A DNA stretch of 64,000 bases from Clostridiales bacterium. GTDB taxonomy: Bacteria > Bacillota > Clostridia > Christensenellales > UBA1242. The stretch's first letter is position 1. Each line of letters starts with the position of its first letter. A program made the translations under genes and the position numbers. This document shows positions 45,789 through 54,092 of the stretch, piece after piece. The stretch lies in assembly GCA_003524095.1 (NCBI GenBank), contig DOEE01000003.1:546879-610878 (forward strand), given 5' to 3'. A model generated the notes under the pieces. The model was not told the origin of the DNA. It searched no databases and saw nothing but the letters and a program-made list of their open reading frames with translations.

Positions 45789-47008
45789 TTTTTCTCCCTA
45801 ACACTAATAGTTATATCTTGATTTAAGCCTTTTTTGTTTACTTTTATGCTACTCATCTCGCCCGGAGTTAGAGCAATTGAAAATTGCTTTTGGGTTTCGA
45901 CATTATCTTGAATTACTACTATTTCAGCATTTCTAATTTTTTTGGTTACCCTAAAGAAGACTTCAACTTGGTCATCGTTTTCAAAGTATGAACTAGGCAC
46001 AGTGTAGCGAATTCCATCACCCGCAAGAATCATATGTTCTTTTGTTCTATTTAGTTTGCCCAAAGCATATAGGCCAGCATTTTTGCCAGCAAGCATACTT
46101 TCGGCAGTTACATTATCTACCAAATCATGAACTTGCAAGACATTTCCGCAAGCAAATATTCCGTCCGAACATTCTCTAAATTCATTTACAACAAATCCAT
46201 TTGTCATAGGATTAATTTTTAGATTTGATACAATATCATTTTCGGGAGTAAGTCCAACAGACAGTATAACCAAATCGCAGTCCAAATATTTTTCGGTGCT
46301 TGCAATTGCTTGTAATTTTTCATCAACCTTGGCATATCTTATGCCTTCAACTCTATCTTTGCCAATTACTTCGGTTATTGTCGTGCTATAATGAATTGGA
46401 ATATCAAAGTCATCTAGGCATTGTCTAATATTTCTTGGAAGCCCGCTAGACGAAGCCATTATTTCCAATACCATCTCCACCTTAGCACCCGCCAAAGTAA
46501 GTCTTCGTGCCATAATAAGCCCAATATCTCCTGAACCTAAAATAACAACTTTCTTGCCCGGCAGTTTTCCATGAAAATTAACGAGCTTTTGAACTTGTCC
46601 CGCAGTCATAATTCCGGTCGGACGAGTTCCCTTGAGTTTTATATTTCCAGCGGTTTTTTCTCTACATCCCATCGCCAGAACAATAGCTTTTGGGCTAAGA
46701 ACTTCAGCACCTTCTGGACTAACAATTGAAATATTTTTCCCTTCAATTTTTGTAACAAATGTATTAAGGACTACATCAACATCTGTATCTTTTAGTAGTT
46801 CTTCAAATCTATGTGCATATTCAGGACCTGTTAATTCTTCCTTAAAATAGTGCAAGCCAAAACCATTGTGAATACATTGATTTAGTATTCCGCCAAGTCT
46901 ATTGTCTCGTTCTATAATGAGTGTTTTTGCACCAGTTTTTGCACACTCAATTCCCGCACACATTCCTGCTGGGCCACCACCAATAATTACAACATCATAA
47001 TTCTTCAT
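45785..47008 (-). CDS. FAD-dependent NAD(P)-disulfide-type oxidoreductase, glycerol cluster
   Basis: A 407-residue pyridine-nucleotide oxidoreductase with an N-terminal FAD motif VVIIGGGPAGMCAGIECAK, an NAD(P)-type motif KVVILGSGDIGLIMARRL and the second FAD motif DGIFACGNVLQVHDLVD. It matches the middle member of the GlpA/oxidoreductase/DUF1667 triad. It probably passes electrons between the glycerol-3-phosphate dehydrogenase and another carrier. Shares one base with the upstream gene. Confidence 0.87.
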   Translation of the reverse strand: MKNYDVVIIGGGPAGMCAGIECAKTGAKTLIIERDNRLGGILNQCIHNGFGLHYFKEELTGPEYAHRFEELLKDTDVDVVLNTFVTKIEGKNISIVSPEGAEVLSPKAIVLAMGCREKTAGNIKLKGTRPTGIMTAGQVQKLVNFHGKLPGKKVVILGSGDIGLIMARRLTLAGAKVEMVLEIMASSSGLPRNIRQCLDDFDIPIHYSTTITEVIGKDRVEGIRYAKVDEKLQAIASTEKYLDCDLVILSVGLTPENDIVSNLKINPMTNGFVVNEFRECSDGIFACGNVLQVHDLVDNVTAESMLAGKNAGLYALGKLNRTKEHMILAGDGIRYTVPSSYFENDDQVEVFFRVTKKIRNAEIVVIQDNVETQKQFSIALTPGEMSSIKVNKKGLNQDITISVREKK

Positions 47009-48414
47009 TACTTGATATTCCCCACAATTATTCTACTATTTGAATTTTCTTTTGTTACTTCATCTATACTTATGTTTCGTTCTTTTGCAATTAACTCCAT
47101 TACTTTCATAAAGCAAAAACCACTTTGACATCTCCCCATTCCCGCTCTTGTTCGTCTTTTAATTCCATCTAGGGATATAGGCTTGAGTGGTGAGTTGATA
47201 GCATCAATAATTTCCGCCATGCTAACCATTTCACAACGACAAACTATTTTTCCAAAATTTTCGTCTTTTTTAATAAGTTTGTTTAATTCACTCTGAGACA
47301 AATTTGCAATTTTTGGACACTCTTTTCGTCTTATCATTTTTTTGGTTTCAATTAAGTCAAAGCCTAGTAGTTTAACTACTTCTTCAGCAATAGCCGGACT
47401 AGCCGAAAGTCCTGGGGAACAAATACCCGTAACATTAATAACGTCGGGATTAATGCTATCTTTTTCGATAACAAAATCATCGCCAACAAGTGTTCTAACA
47501 CCCGAAAACACCCTAATATTCTTTCTCAAATTTACATTTGAAAGCATTGCACTTGCCTTAGATGCAATATCCGATAAGCCTTCCTCGGTTGTAATAGTAA
47601 GGTTATTATCACAAAGTATACTAGTAGGCCCTACTATAACATTTCCATGGACAGTAGGAGAAACAAGTACACCCTTGCTTTCCTTTGTTGGAAGTGGGAA
47701 TATTGTATATCCACCCAAATCAACAGAATTTTTGTCAAGTAGATAATATTCGCCACGTCTATATTTGATATCATAAGTTTGAGTATTCAAAACTTTGGCA
47801 ATTTCATTATGCTCCCCACCACAAGCAAGGACAATCTTTTTTGCCAAAATCTTAGTTTTTCCATCAAACAATTCGTAGTAATCATCTATTTTTTTGAAAT
47901 TACTCGTTTCAAAATTAAATACAATAGTTGCACCATTCAAAACTGCCTCTTCGGCTAGCGCTATACTCAATTTGTAAGGAGATACAATTGAAGAAGTTTT
48001 GGCAAGAAGTCCGCATGTGATATTTTCTGTAATCGTAGGCAATATTTTGATTAGTTTTTGTCTATCCAAAATCTCCAAGCCCTCAACCCCGTTTTGCACT
48101 CCACGATTATATAATTCTTCAACCACTTTTTTGTCGTTTCCAATTACTAATGCACCGTTATTTACAAGTTCTACTTGGAGTTCTTGACATAGTTTTGGCA
48201 TAAGACGGGAACCTCTAACATTTAAAATCGCCTTTTTTGTGCCGGGTTTTGCATCAAAGCCCGCATGTACAATACCAGAATTAGCCTTGCTAGTTTCGGT
48301 TGAAACATCACTGTTTTTTTCAATCAATACACAGTTTTTGTTAATTCTAGTTAGTTTATTTAGAATTGCACAACCAACAACTCCACCGCCCAAAATTGCT
48401 ACATCATAAATCAT
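47008..48414 (-). CDS. glpA: GlpA-like glycerol-3-phosphate dehydrogenase with BFD Fe-S domain
   Basis: An FAD-dependent oxidase/dehydrogenase. The 468-residue protein has the FAD motif VAILGGGVVGCAILNKL, the DAO fold through about residue 370 and a C-terminal BFD-like [2Fe-2S] domain with CRCEMVSMAEI and GMGRCQSGFC. Divergent glpK supports glycerol-3-phosphate as the substrate. L-2-hydroxyglutarate oxidase-type activity is the main alternative. First gene of the minus-strand operon. Confidence 0.82.
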   Translation of the reverse strand: MIYDVAILGGGVVGCAILNKLTRINKNCVLIEKNSDVSTETSKANSGIVHAGFDAKPGTKKAILNVRGSRLMPKLCQELQVELVNNGALVIGNDKKVVEELYNRGVQNGVEGLEILDRQKLIKILPTITENITCGLLAKTSSIVSPYKLSIALAEEAVLNGATIVFNFETSNFKKIDDYYELFDGKTKILAKKIVLACGGEHNEIAKVLNTQTYDIKYRRGEYYLLDKNSVDLGGYTIFPLPTKESKGVLVSPTVHGNVIVGPTSILCDNNLTITTEEGLSDIASKASAMLSNVNLRKNIRVFSGVRTLVGDDFVIEKDSINPDVINVTGICSPGLSASPAIAEEVVKLLGFDLIETKKMIRRKECPKIANLSQSELNKLIKKDENFGKIVCRCEMVSMAEIIDAINSPLKPISLDGIKRRTRAGMGRCQSGFCFMKVMELIAKERNISIDEVTKENSNSRIIVGNIK

Positions 48415-48464
48415 ATTAAGTTCCTTCCATTATTTCATAATTATTTAATTTTGATTTCATTTTT

Positions 48465-48493
48465 ATGGTACATAATTTATTTTATTATGTCAA
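48465..48493 (-). promoter_or_regulatory. Promoter of the glpA operon
   Basis: TTGACA (48488-48493) and TACCAT (48465-48470) are 17 bases apart on the minus strand. It lies back to back with the glpK promoter. Confidence 0.6.
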
Positions 48494-48508
48494 ATATTAT
48501 TAATTAAA

Positions 48509-48537
48509 TTGCATAGAATTAATTATTTTGATACAAT
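48509..48537 (+). promoter_or_regulatory. Promoter of glpK and the lipase gene
   Basis: TTGCAT (48509-48514) and TACAAT (48532-48537) are 17 bases apart on the plus strand, giving a leader of about 65 bases. The two divergent promoters are about 15 bp apart, so a shared regulator is plausible. Confidence 0.6.
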
Positions 48538-48607
48538 AAAAATAAGAATACAAACAAAATAATATTTTATTATTTTGACAAATTAAATAAGTGGGAGAAA
48601 AATTTTG

Positions 48608-50080
48608 ATGAAAAGATACATAATTGGACTCGACGAAGGCACAACAAGTGCAAGAACATTGATTTATGACACCAAGGAATGCAAGATTACAAACATTGTT
48701 AACGAAAAATTTAAGCAATATTTTCCAAAGCCGGGCTGGGTTGAACACGATGCAAATGAAATTTGGGAAGTCATGGAAAGAACACTCAACAAAGCAATCA
48801 AAGATGCACAAATTAAAAAAGACGAAATTGCGGGCATTGGAATCACTAATCAAAGAGAAAGTGTGGTTGCTTGGAACAAAAAAACTGGTGAAGCAATTTA
48901 TCCTTCGATTGTTTGGCAATGCAGACGAACTAGCACATATTGTGAAAGTCTAAAACCAAGTCTCAAAAGATATATCAAAAAAACTACTGGACTTATTGTT
49001 GATGCTTACTTTTCGGCGTCCAAGATTAAGTGGCTACTTGAAAATAATTCAAAAGTAAAAAAACTACGTGAACAAAACAATTTGTGCATTGGAACAATAG
49101 ATAGTTTTCTTATGTACAAATTAACCCATGGAGAAAAATTTATAACTGATACTTCTAATGCAAGCAGAACAATGCTATTTAATATCAACACCCTAACTTG
49201 GGACGACAAACTTCTCAAAAAATTTGGAATTCCAAAAAGTATATTGCCCGAAGTTGTTTCCAATGGTCATGAACTAGGTGTCGCCCACACCAAATATGGC
49301 GATATTCCAGTAGGCTCAATTCTAGGCGACCAACAATCATCGCTTTTTGGTCAAGGTTGTTTTGATATTGGACTTGCAAAGGCGACTTATGGAACGGGAT
49401 GTTTTATCCTTAGTAACACTGGAAACCTACCAATACATAGCAAAAATATGCTATCCACTATTGCTTGGACGATTGGAGACAAAACCACTTATGCTTTGGA
49501 AGGAAGTATATTTAATGCAGGAACTGTTGTAAACTGGATGATAGACGACCTGCAAATCCTCGAAAGCAACAAAATGTCCAGTGATATAAGTGCAAATTTA
49601 CAAGATACAAATGGTGTATATTTTGTGCCAGCATTTACTGGAATGGGAGCGCCTTATTGGAAGACTTATGCCAAGGGTGCAATCGTAGGACTTACTCGTG
49701 GAACAAACAAAAACCACATTATTCGTGCCGGCCTTGAAAGCATGGCATACAATACTTATGACATCATTAAATATATGGAAGAAAACGGACTTTCTGTCAA
49801 AGAACTAAGGGTAGATGGCGGAGTTAGTCGAAATGAATTTTTGATGCAATTTCAAGCAGACATACTAGGAAAAAAAGTTATTAAATCTGGTTCATCTGAA
49901 TGTACTGCCCTAGGCACAATATATATGGCAGGCTTGTCACTTGGTGTATACAAAAATATCGGCGAAATCAAAAAGTTAATCGAAACTAGCAAAGTCTACA
50001 CAAACATTATGAACAACAAAGTAAGACTAGAACTTATAGACAACTGGCACAAAGCGGTCAAACAAACAATAGGAGAATAA
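48608..50080 (+). CDS. glpK: Glycerol kinase
   Basis: GlpK phosphorylates glycerol with ATP. The 490-residue FGGY kinase has the start YIIGLDEGTTSARTLIYD (family usually DQGTTS), WRR-like QCRRTS, the GSILGDQQSSLFGQ motif and the C-terminal LRVDGGVSRNEFLMQFQADI. I chose the ATG at 48608 (GGGAG ten bases upstream) over a TTG three bases earlier. No histidine-phosphorylation context is obvious. Pairs with the divergent dehydrogenase. Confidence 0.95.
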   Translation: MKRYIIGLDEGTTSARTLIYDTKECKITNIVNEKFKQYFPKPGWVEHDANEIWEVMERTLNKAIKDAQIKKDEIAGIGITNQRESVVAWNKKTGEAIYPSIVWQCRRTSTYCESLKPSLKRYIKKTTGLIVDAYFSASKIKWLLENNSKVKKLREQNNLCIGTIDSFLMYKLTHGEKFITDTSNASRTMLFNINTLTWDDKLLKKFGIPKSILPEVVSNGHELGVAHTKYGDIPVGSILGDQQSSLFGQGCFDIGLAKATYGTGCFILSNTGNLPIHSKNMLSTIAWTIGDKTTYALEGSIFNAGTVVNWMIDDLQILESNKMSSDISANLQDTNGVYFVPAFTGMGAPYWKTYAKGAIVGLTRGTNKNHIIRAGLESMAYNTYDIIKYMEENGLSVKELRVDGGVSRNEFLMQFQADILGKKVIKSGSSECTALGTIYMAGLSLGVYKNIGEIKKLIETSKVYTNIMNNKVRLELIDNWHKAVKQTIGE

Positions 50081-50081
50081 T

Positions 50082-50999
50082 ATGAAAACAGTCAAAATCA
50101 AAGGTTATCAGGACTTTCAATTGGTCGGATATATTTGGGATAATGTCGAAAATCCAAAAGGCGTAGTACAAATAATTCATGGAATGCAAGAGCATGCCAA
50201 AAGATATGATGATTTTGCAAAATTTTTAAATACTCAAGGACTTATTGTTTTTGCATCAGACCTAAGGGGTCATGGACAAACTGCAATTATTAATAATCTT
50301 CCTTTTGGATACTCTGACGGAGATATTTTTATGGAGATTGTTCAAGACCAAATAATAATCACCGATTATTTATCCAAAAAATACAAACTACCAGTATCAA
50401 TTTTTGGACATTCTTTCGGTTCAATGATTTCACAAAGATACATGGTTGAAAATGGTTTCAAAATCAAAAACATAGTTATTTGTGGTTCAACTTATACAAA
50501 CTCCTTGCAATTTAGAGCAGGCTATCACATGGCTAAACTTTGTAGATTATTCAAAGGCAAAAAAGCAAATGCCAAACTAATTGAAAGCATGTCACTCAAA
50601 AAATATGGCAAGAAGTACAAAAACGGAAATTGGTTATCTCGTGACGAAAAAGATTGGGATGCATACAATAACGATGAACTTTGCGGAAAAGTTTTCCCAA
50701 ACAACTTTTATTGGTCGTTTTTCAAAAACGCAAGGCATAATTACAAAAATCTTCAAAATATCCCCTACTATCTTCCAATACTGCTTATAGCCGGAACTGA
50801 TGACCCTGTTGGCGGAAAAAATGGAATGGTCAAACTGTTCTTCACTTATGGCAAAGCCAAGAAAAAAGTATATTTAAAAACATATTTGGATTGCAGACAC
50901 GAACTTATAAATGAAATCAACAAAGACGAAGTTTACAAAGATGTAGCATATTTTTTGCTAAATGACAAATTAGACTTTGTGCCAATTAATATAGGCTAA
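50082..50999 (+). CDS. Alpha/beta hydrolase, monoacylglycerol lipase-like
   Basis: A 305-residue serine hydrolase of the PldB/monoacylglycerol lipase family. VVQIIHGMQEHAKRYDDFA holds the oxyanion region. GHSFGS (nucleophile Ser111), the Asp of GTDDPVGG and the His of DCRHELINE form the triad. No signal peptide. GGAG lies before the ATG and it begins 1 bp after glpK, so it probably yields glycerol for GlpK from monoglycerides. Confidence 0.85.
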   Translation: MKTVKIKGYQDFQLVGYIWDNVENPKGVVQIIHGMQEHAKRYDDFAKFLNTQGLIVFASDLRGHGQTAIINNLPFGYSDGDIFMEIVQDQIIITDYLSKKYKLPVSIFGHSFGSMISQRYMVENGFKIKNIVICGSTYTNSLQFRAGYHMAKLCRLFKGKKANAKLIESMSLKKYGKKYKNGNWLSRDEKDWDAYNNDELCGKVFPNNFYWSFFKNARHNYKNLQNIPYYLPILLIAGTDDPVGGKNGMVKLFFTYGKAKKKVYLKTYLDCRHELINEINKDEVYKDVAYFLLNDKLDFVPINIG

Positions 51000-51010
51000 T
51001 ATGCATAATA

Positions 51011-51087
51011 ATTCAATTATTCGCATAAAAAGTTATGCTTTTTGACAAAAACACACGATTATTGTTTTTGAAAAAGAATAATTGAAT
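51011..51087. repeat. 12-bp inverted repeat after the lipase gene
   Basis: ATTCAATTATTC (51011-51022) and GAATAATTGAAT (51076-51087) are perfect inverted copies with 53 bases between. The inner sequence contains CGCATAAAAA..TTATGC, also seen near 4054-4076. Function unknown. Confidence 0.5.
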
Positions 51088-51113
51088 GAATATTTAAACA
51101 AATATTTTGCATT

Positions 51114-51145
51114 AAAAAAATATCTCCAGCGAGAGATATTTTTTT
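51114..51145. terminator. Bidirectional terminator between lipase and dCMP deaminase genes
   Basis: TATCTC (51121-51126) and GAGATA (51133-51138) with A7 before and T7 after. It can serve the plus-strand glpK-lipase unit and the converging deaminase. Confidence 0.8.
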
Positions 51146-51265
51146 CTAATAATCCAAATTAATTTTTATGAGATTTCAATCTTAAAAGTTCAAACTTGAA
51201 TTATAACATCGACAAACTTTTTTTAAAAATCATTAAATATAGCAATTTGAAAATAATCAAAGTTT

Positions 51266-51754
51266 TCAAAGGTCAATATTAATATTTAAATTTTTCTTTT
51301 CAAACATTGTATACTTGACTCCACATTCGTCAAAAAGTTTTTTTGACGCGATATTTCCATCAGTGCCATCATATTTATCCGAAAGATAAATAACTTCGGC
51401 AATCCCCGACTGAATAATTGCCTTTGCACATTCATTACATGGAAACAAGTCTACATAAATTTTTGAGCCTTCCAAATCTTTTCGTGAACCCCTAAAATTT
51501 AATATAGCATTTAGTTCGGCATGACAAACATAAAAATACTTTGTATTTAGTGGGTTGCCTTCACGTTTCCAAGGAAAAGCATCGTCATCAAAACCATTTG
51601 GCGCACCATTATATCCGCAACACAAAATTCTATTATCTTTGGATACAATACAAGCCCCAACTTGGGTGTTTGGGTCTTTGCTTCGTTTAGCAGACAAAAT
51701 AGCTATCGCCATAAAATACTCGTCCCAAGTCAAATAATCTTTTCTTTCATCCAT
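51266..51754 (-). CDS. comEB: dCMP deaminase (ComEB-like)
   Basis: Deaminates dCMP to dUMP for dTTP synthesis. The 162-residue zinc enzyme has KRSKDPNTQVGACIV, the zinc/catalytic motif CHAELNAIL and the second zinc motif PCNECAKAI. DERKDYLTWDEYFM is the typical start. Stands alone between the glycerol block and the tRNA locus. Confidence 0.93.
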   Translation of the reverse strand: MDERKDYLTWDEYFMAIAILSAKRSKDPNTQVGACIVSKDNRILCCGYNGAPNGFDDDAFPWKREGNPLNTKYFYVCHAELNAILNFRGSRKDLEGSKIYVDLFPCNECAKAIIQSGIAEVIYLSDKYDGTDGNIASKKLFDECGVKYTMFEKKNLNINIDL

Positions 51755-51900
51755 ATTTAAATCCCTTTTGACATTCCAATTTTTTAATCAAATCCGAATA
51801 TTGATTAATCTATCTTTTACTAATTAAGTATAACAAATTGATTTGCATTTAACAACCATTTTTTCAAACAATAATAAATTGAAACCTATTCCACTGCTTG

Positions 51901-52010
51901 TACAGGTACTGTACCAGTTCGTGTGCCTTGCACACTAGGTTGTGCATTAGCCACAACCTAAAGTCTGGTCACAAAAAAAAGAGCATAACTGCTCTTTTGG
52001 TGCTGGTGAC
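51901..52010 (+). repeat. Outer copy of the tRNA-Leu T-arm mirror unit
   Basis: This 110-bp unit repeats 52104-52212 exactly, apart from one A in an A-run. It contains GTACCAGTTC, hairpins GTGTGC/GCACAC and TAGGTTGTG/CACAACCTA, AAGTCTGGTCAC and the terminator GAGCA/TGCTC. It then ends in the complement of the tRNA-Leu 3' end (TGGTGCTGGTGAC). Similarity to the tRNA fades in the T-loop (CAGACGTG versus CAGACTTG). No protein gene is visible from 51755 to 52199. Confidence 0.85.
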
Positions 52011-52103
52011 TCAGACGTGGCGCAGATTGTATTCGCCGAATACAATCAAGTTATCGAGTGAAACGTTTGCTTTTTCATTACTTTTTTGTGTATTCACGAG
52101 ATA

Positions 52104-52212
52104 TACAGGTACTGTACCAGTTCGTGTGCCTTGCACACTAGGTTGTGCATTAGCCACAACCTAAAGTCTGGTCACAAAAAAAGAGCATAACTGCTCTTTT
52201 GGTGCTGGTGAC
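52104..52212 (+). repeat. tRNA-Leu T-arm mirror with double-hairpin cassette
   Basis: Read on the plus strand, GTACCAGTTC (52114-52123) and AAGTCTGGTCAC (52164-52175) together equal the T-arm of the minus-strand tRNA-Leu with no mismatch. Exactly 40 bp separates them, between T-loop C56 and A57. That insert is two abutting perfect hairpins: GTGTGC/GCACAC (52124-52138) and TAGGTTGTG/CACAACCTA (52139-52163). A further hairpin, GGTAC/GTACC, overlaps the left half. The tRNA terminator lies between this mirror and the tRNA gene. Confidence 0.88.
52176..52199 (-). terminator. Terminator of tRNA-Leu
   Basis: AAAGAGCA and TGCTCTTT form a perfect 8-bp stem with loop TAAC, followed by T7 on the minus strand, starting just past the encoded CCA. 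Confidence 0.85.
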
Positions 52213-52286
52213 CAGACTTGAACTGGTACGGTTGTTACACCGCAGGATTTTAAGTCCTGTGCGTCTGCCGATTCCGCCACACCAGC
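52200..52286 (-). tRNA. tRNA-Leu (UAA)
   Basis: An 87-base class II tRNA with encoded CCA. The acceptor pairs GCTGGTG with CACCAGC. The anticodon loop CTTAAAA reads UAA, a long variable arm (CGGT..ACCG) is present, and the T-arm is ACCAG TTCAAGT CTGGT. Follows tRNA-Cys by 29 bases on the same transcript. Confidence 0.97.
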
Positions 52287-52315
52287 ATAGTTTGTCCAAA
52301 TTTGAAATAGAATAT

Positions 52316-52390
52316 TGGAGGCACCTCTCAGATTCGAACTGAGGCATGAGGGTTTTGCAGACCCGGGCCTTACCACTTGGCTAAGGTGCC
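52316..52390 (-). tRNA. tRNA-Cys (GCA)
   Basis: A 75-base tRNA with encoded CCA. The acceptor pairs GGCACCT with AGGTGCC; the anticodon loop CTGCAAA reads GCA; the T-arm carries TTCGAAT. Upstream of tRNA-Leu in the same unit. Confidence 0.97.
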
Positions 52391-52411
52391 ATATCAAATT
52401 CAGACGTTGTT

Positions 52412-52440
52412 ATTTTATCATACAATTTGCTTTAAGTAAA
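52412..52440 (-). promoter_or_regulatory. Candidate promoter of tRNA-Cys-Leu
   Basis: TTTACT (52435-52440) and TAAAAT (52412-52417) are 17 bases apart on the minus strand, about 20 bases before tRNA-Cys. Confidence 0.45.
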
Positions 52441-52616
52441 GTATTTCTTGCAAAAACTTTAGTAAAATTTATTTGGATTTAATTAATTATATTCAAATTA
52501 ATCAAACTGTACTTATTGTTATATATGAAATTTCTTTTCAGCATGTTAATAGTTTGACTTATAAAATTTTCAAAAATAGAAGCAAAGAATATTTGCTTCT
52601 ATAATGTATAAAGATA

Positions 52617-53867
52617 TTATTTTCTAAAATCATTAAAATCATACTTGGTATTAAATAATGGCATAAATTCAGAATTAACTATGGTTTGAACATCTTCTGC
52701 AACTTCGGCTCTATCTATACACATGATTGTTACATTGCGTTTGGAATCTGTATATTTGGCAGTATACATGATATTCCTTAATTTGTTGAGTGCTTGTGCA
52801 TTATATTTATTAAATGTATAACAACCCTCCATGGCAACATTATACATTCTTATAAGTTCGCTAAAGTTGTAAATCATAATTACATTTGACTTGCCACTTT
52901 CAAATTCTCTTTTAACTCTTTCCAAAACAAGTTCAATAGTCTCTACTACATCAGATTCAGTCTTGTTAAATTCGCAATTAATTATTTGCATTTTTTGATG
53001 GGAATCAAAACAATCTTCTGGCAAAGCCTTAAGATTAATAAGTTTAACACAAGAATCATTTTCATCAACCAAGTCAAAACCTAATTTATACGCATCTTCG
53101 AGACTCATATTCTTGACATATAGTCTCTCGCCTATTGTTATTTTCATCTCAAATTTGTCAAGATAAAAAGTATCGTTGCCTTTCTTATAAGGAACTTCTT
53201 CAAAAGATTGAACACTTAAGTCATGTTTGTTATCTACACTAAGGATGTCAAACATAACCCTTGGCTTGCCTTCCAAAATATATTTAACCTTTCCCGTAAC
53301 ATAGTCGCCAGGTTTGAGTTTGTATTTTTTGACAAGTGCCAATGTAAGATATGCATCTCTAGAACTTGGCATAAATCCGTCAGCTCTTACAATTCCATAG
53401 CCGTTTGGATGAATATCCAAGTAACCTTCCATTTCTGAAATACCCTCGTCATATTTGATTGGTCCTTGACCAACATTAAAACTAAGACCAATAAAATTAC
53501 TTGAAGAATAAGCATATGGTGTATTTATATTATTTAATGTGCTTTTTTTCATCACAAGAGTATTAGATAAGTCCCCATTTTCGTTTGGAACAGTATTTTC
53601 AACATTTTTGCTAGATTTAACAAGCAAATCATTCAGCAAATTTGAATTTGCCGAAGTTAGCAACGAAAAAAAGTCCAATGATTCTGAACTTGACGATTTC
53701 TCGCTTAACTTAGATGAATCTCCAGAACTCATTACGGCCTTGATTTTAGAAATTAAATCTTCTTTTTTCATAGTTGTTGGGCTAGCAATTCCAACCTGCC
53801 TAGCAAAATCTCTTAGTTCATGAATTCTCAATTTTTGTATGTATTCCAAATTATATTCACTCATCAT
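52617..53867 (-). CDS. Rho-like protein with RNA-binding domain and degenerate ATPase
   Basis: A 416-residue protein with a Rho N-terminal helical domain (about 8-45: LRIHELRDFARQVGIASP). A Ser/Asn-rich linker follows, then the Rho cold-shock RNA-binding domain (about 145-215: EGYLDIHPNGYGIVRADGFM, KYKLKPGDYVTGKVK). The C-terminal half aligns in outline with the Rho ATPase (ETIELVLERVKREFESGK, NVIMIYNFSELIRMYN). The Walker A P-loop is absent and the Walker B Asp position reads Tyr/Asn. It probably binds RNA without translocating. A normal Rho may be encoded elsewhere. AAGGA precedes the ATG. Confidence 0.8.
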   Translation of the reverse strand: MMSEYNLEYIQKLRIHELRDFARQVGIASPTTMKKEDLISKIKAVMSSGDSSKLSEKSSSSESLDFFSLLTSANSNLLNDLLVKSSKNVENTVPNENGDLSNTLVMKKSTLNNINTPYAYSSSNFIGLSFNVGQGPIKYDEGISEMEGYLDIHPNGYGIVRADGFMPSSRDAYLTLALVKKYKLKPGDYVTGKVKYILEGKPRVMFDILSVDNKHDLSVQSFEEVPYKKGNDTFYLDKFEMKITIGERLYVKNMSLEDAYKLGFDLVDENDSCVKLINLKALPEDCFDSHQKMQIINCEFNKTESDVVETIELVLERVKREFESGKSNVIMIYNFSELIRMYNVAMEGCYTFNKYNAQALNKLRNIMYTAKYTDSKRNVTIMCIDRAEVAEDVQTIVNSEFMPLFNTKYDFNDFRK

Positions 53868-54003
53868 ATTAATTCCTTTAACAAATTAATCTGTTAATTT
53901 GCGTTAACTTTTCTTAGGTTTTTCAATTTGTACAAACATATTATACAAAATCTAAATAAATTTGTAAACACCTTTTTGACATAATTAAAAATGAAAAAAA
54001 ACA

Positions 54004-54078
54004 AAAAATGCGGGAAAATGAGAACATTTTTTGATAAAGTAACAAATACCTAAGCAATGTTCGCAGTTTACCCGCATT
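54004..54078 (-). terminator. Large terminator hairpin after the HdeD-like gene
   Basis: AATGCGGG (54007-54014) pairs with CCCGCATT (54071-54078) and, inside it, GAACATT (54022-54028) pairs with AATGTTC (54056-54062). A T-rich tail follows on the minus strand. Confidence 0.75.
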
Positions 54079-54092
54079 AAAATCTTTTAAAA

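Noticed and set aside
48500..48919. 139-residue minus-strand ORF overlapping glpK
   Set aside because: It is the shadow of glpK's 5' end, with no ribosome-binding site and a cysteine/phenylalanine-rich composition typical of antisense frames.
51901..52212. Classical phage or island attachment site
   Set aside because: The copied tRNA 3' ends would fit, but only about 200 bp lies between copies with no integrase or other gene, and the inverted hairpin-split T-arm is not explained by a simple att duplication.
52150..52397. Two short ORFs across the tRNA-Leu and tRNA-Cys genes
   Set aside because: They translate tRNA sequence and have no ribosome-binding site.
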